Positions 61,233 to 64,000 of a DNA stretch of 64,000 nucleotides are shown piece after piece. Each line of letters opens with the position of its first letter. Positions within the stretch are counted from its first letter, which is position 1. A program made the translations under genes and the position numbers. The stretch is from Trileptium ribeirensis (taxonomy: Eukaryota; Nematoda; Enoplea; Enoplida; Thoracostomopsidae), in NCBI GenBank assembly GCA_030248225.1, contig JASANE010003911.1, forward strand, positions 1 through 64,000, in the 5' to 3' direction. The notes beneath the pieces are model-generated. The model was not told where the DNA came from and did no database searches. It saw only the letters and a program-made list of their open reading frames with translations.

Positions 61233-64000
61233 TAAAAAAATAATGTCTGGAACACCATATAAAACAGATTTTTAATTGATGACGGTGTCCTACACATTAA
61301 GTCTTTAAAAGCGTGACCCGGCTATAGGAAGACAAAACTGCCACGTAGTAGATGCTTTATAACATCAACTCTTCGTAAAGCAAAACAAGGTATTTCAGTC
61401 CAATTCATAGCAAAGCCGATAAGTGATTATTAAATAGCCAATTTTAAGGTATTTAATACGATAACGAAGTGCGAAACCAAAATGTGTCGACTGATTTATT
61501 TTACAACCGTTCGATCGTCATACATTATATATTATATTGATCCAGCCGGAAAGAATGACAAAAACGATGCCATGAGATAAAAAGGACAAGCTCGACTGTA
61601 GGAAAGCAAGTTTGCACACTGGACTGTTTGCGTGAGTGCGACAATAATTTTTATTTAAAGAAATGTAGCACAGCAGTTTACAGCTTCGTCAGGTCAGGCC
61701 GATAAAAATGTACTGCAATGTGTACTCCAACTTTGTGGAATGTTTAAAAATAGCTCATTTTCACAACACTTATAGTGCCGAATGCCCAAGTCTCTTCGCA
61801 TAGGTCCGACACCACATCAGAAAGTATTATGCGCGACTATACTAAAGGTGACCTCGCTAACCACCCTATTTTGTAATTCCGATGTGGAATCCATATCATT
61901 ATTGCGGAACAAATGGGATAGTCGATTCAGTTCATTTCTAGCCCAGACTTAGAGATTTGCATTCGTGTTATCACAGTTCAGTAATATTTCATAGCGTTGA
62001 AATAGGATTCATTTCTGTTCACGAACAAATTTAATGGAACTGTGATAGCGTAAACGAAACGGTTTTATTATTTATCAATTAGTTTTCCCGAACAAAAGCC
62101 ATGTTAATTCAATTTCGACAAAATTCTGTTCGCGAACAAATTTGATATTCACGAACAAAAGCAAGCTTTTTTACCATCTAGAAAATGTTCGGTGACGAAA
62201 TTTTTTGACCTAAAAACAAAATAGTATAATCAGCGGGTTCGTTTTAAGTTTAGTTGCGCGCTATCGAAAATGAACTTGAATTGAAAATTTGCGACTACCA
62301 AGTAATTTGTAAGTATCAGATATTACTTATTTAATTATACCAAATTACCATGATTCATCTTTCACATTCAGTTGGATAACAAAGTGTCTTGACAGTTGTG
62401 TACGTGGCTTATTGCTATCACTTTAATTTTACAGGAGTGTGCTAGAGGATGGAGTTTCACTCTGAACTGTTCTTTTCTCGATATTCTTCCAGCTCTTTTT
62501 TGCATTTTCGCGAATTCCAATATGACTTTCCATTACCACTAATCAAATTTTATTCATCGATTATCTTACCCCCACGCCAGCCTTAGTTAGCATCATGATC
62601 CCAATCCAAAAATCAAGCACCATTAGTTACTGTCGTTATATATACAAATCGTGAACTTAATTTAGCACTAATGTAAATATTGTTTTGAAACTTTAACTGA
62701 ACTTTGTTCATTCCTTGGCACATCAAAACTTTAAATATCTACACCACATAAGTCCTTGGTTTTTCTTATTCTTATATTGAAATTGGCAAAAAACGCAAAA
62801 AAGAAAAACAAAACTCCAAATCAACAGATCGATCCCGGAACTCATGCACTGTACGCAGGCTATATGCCAATCGGCCACTCATATGATATGCTAACAGGTT
62901 TTCAAATGTTTTACTCCATTCAAATGAATTTTCCAATAAAATTTGCATATCTAGCTACCTCGGACTTTACATAAATAGATAATCCGTTGCGGGTGCTATT
63001 GCGCTTTTGTGCTTCTCCGCCCGGCAATTCGTCGTTACTTTCAAGTTTTTTATGTGGCTGCTTATTCCTACCTTGTTTGCTTTGTGTGTTCATATCTCTG
63101 GAGGAATGTTCTCGCTGAGAAGAAAAGAACTTGGAATCTGGGGGGTTAGAGATTTTTAGCAAGCATTCTTCCAGATTGTCTCAACAAACCTGCTCCGAAT
63201 TAGGCGTGCCAACTTCACTTCTAAAAGTTCGGGCTATCAGTTTGCACTATTACACAGGCTTGATTCGAAGTTATCGGTGACCTAACGTGCGACCGCGGCG
63301 CTCTCTTCCTGAGACACCTTCGATACTGTCAGGGGCGCGTTAGCTGATCGGCGATAGGGTCAAGGTTCTTCGTACTGCCGAGCACGGATGTTGGTTAGCG
63401 GTTCAAAAATATTTAGGTATGGTTGGGTAGGCGCCAATACCATAAACGCATCGAGCCGTCGATTGACGAAGCGTGCCTCGAAATTAGTCGTAATGGCAAA
63501 TAAAAATCCCAGGTTAGACTCCAGTCAACCGGAGGTCCGATCTTCGAGCGCGGTCAATCCTTCGATAGAAAAGGGCGTTTCCTCGCCGGCGTTCGCCAGA
63601 ATCTGCAGGACGCTTCGTTCACCCGTGTTGCAACTGCGGGAACTTCAGTCACTAGCAGTACGAGTGTTTGTCTAAATCTGGTGAGAATATAAAACCAGAA
63701 ACTTCTAGCAAATGGTAAGGATTTTCTGTCTAGCATTACCCTAGATTCTCAGCATCCTTCCGTTTAATGTCAAGCGTAGCTTATGTAGACATCGATCTAT
63801 TTGGCGTTCGATCTGTCACAATCCTTTTGGTTTGGATGTGGTTAGTACTGGTTTTAAGATTCCTTTTGTTTCTAAGGAGCCAGCAGCGCGCTTTCCTATT
63901 CATCTATCTGCTTTCGGAGAACATGATAGTTTTGTCGAGGAGGCTATAGCTGACATAATTAATAATGGATTCGCAGTTCTGTGAAATAAACCCCCTAAAG
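61233..64000. other. Right end of the window, no supportable gene
   Basis: 61233-61310 repeats the GACGGTGTC phrase also found at 1350-1445. 62010-62160 has several TTCGCGAACAAATTTGA words. An ORF at 62756-62974 and GC-richer ORFs on both strands at 63388-63736 lack family resemblance and splice context. 63050-63700 is GC-rich like the first kilobase of the window. Confidence 0.45.

Noticed and set aside
62756..62974. 72-codon ORF with a GYMPIGHSYDMLTG segment, faintly reminiscent of acyltransferase motifs
   Set aside because: The similarity is too weak, and no donor or acceptor sites support an exon.

Overview
This is a eukaryotic window, AT-rich, intron-bearing and repeat-dense. It is most likely from an invertebrate and plausibly a nematode. 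Three things point that way: a split globin gene with a predicted N-myristoylation start (myristoylated globins are known in nematodes and other animals), introns using GTAAGT/GTATGT donors and a TTTCAG acceptor, and a small mobile element carrying TTAGGC-type units, the nematode telomere repeat. The species cannot be named from sequence alone. Protein-coding content is small.

Layout. Positions 1-2229 hold a moderately GC-rich then AT-rich flank with no supportable gene. Positions 2230-41528 form one enormous inverted repeat: two arms of about 19.6 kb separated by a 31-base loop (21839-21869). Everything in the left arm recurs, reverse-complemented, in the right arm: a 92-bp tandem array of about 14 units, a 71-bp array, a three-copy repeat, TTAA-flanked MITE-like elements, a TTAGGC-containing MITE, a GC-rich foldback element and a possible hAT-like relic. 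No convincing gene lies in these 39 kb. The right border of the palindrome touches another foldback element (41529-42169).

From 43190 to 44834 come a 198-bp duplication, a 54-bp array and a well-preserved TTAA-type MITE. The one gene I can assemble with confidence is a three-exon globin-family gene on the plus strand: exons 45444-45743, 47328-47628 and 52656-54031, predicted 658 residues. It begins with an N-myristoylation consensus, has long Ser-rich arms with repeated R-S-x-S motifs, and has a central globin-like domain with no histidine where the heme ligands should be. Its introns are packed with minisatellites, including a near-perfect 6 x 111-bp array.

Downstream, 56540-59798 is a ~0.57-kb sequence present twice in direct orientation, with a 5'-truncated, frameshifted LINE (reverse transcriptase plus C-terminal zinc knuckle, minus strand) between the copies. 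One copy carries a complete MITE and the other only a single terminal repeat of it. A candidate 3'-terminal exon (minus strand, 59926-60131) with a good acceptor and AATAAA signals follows, then a ~290-bp duplication and an uninformative tail to 64000.

The two items most worth attention are the 39-kb palindrome, either a real giant hairpin locus or a long-read/amplification artefact, and the histidine-less, probably membrane-anchored globin.
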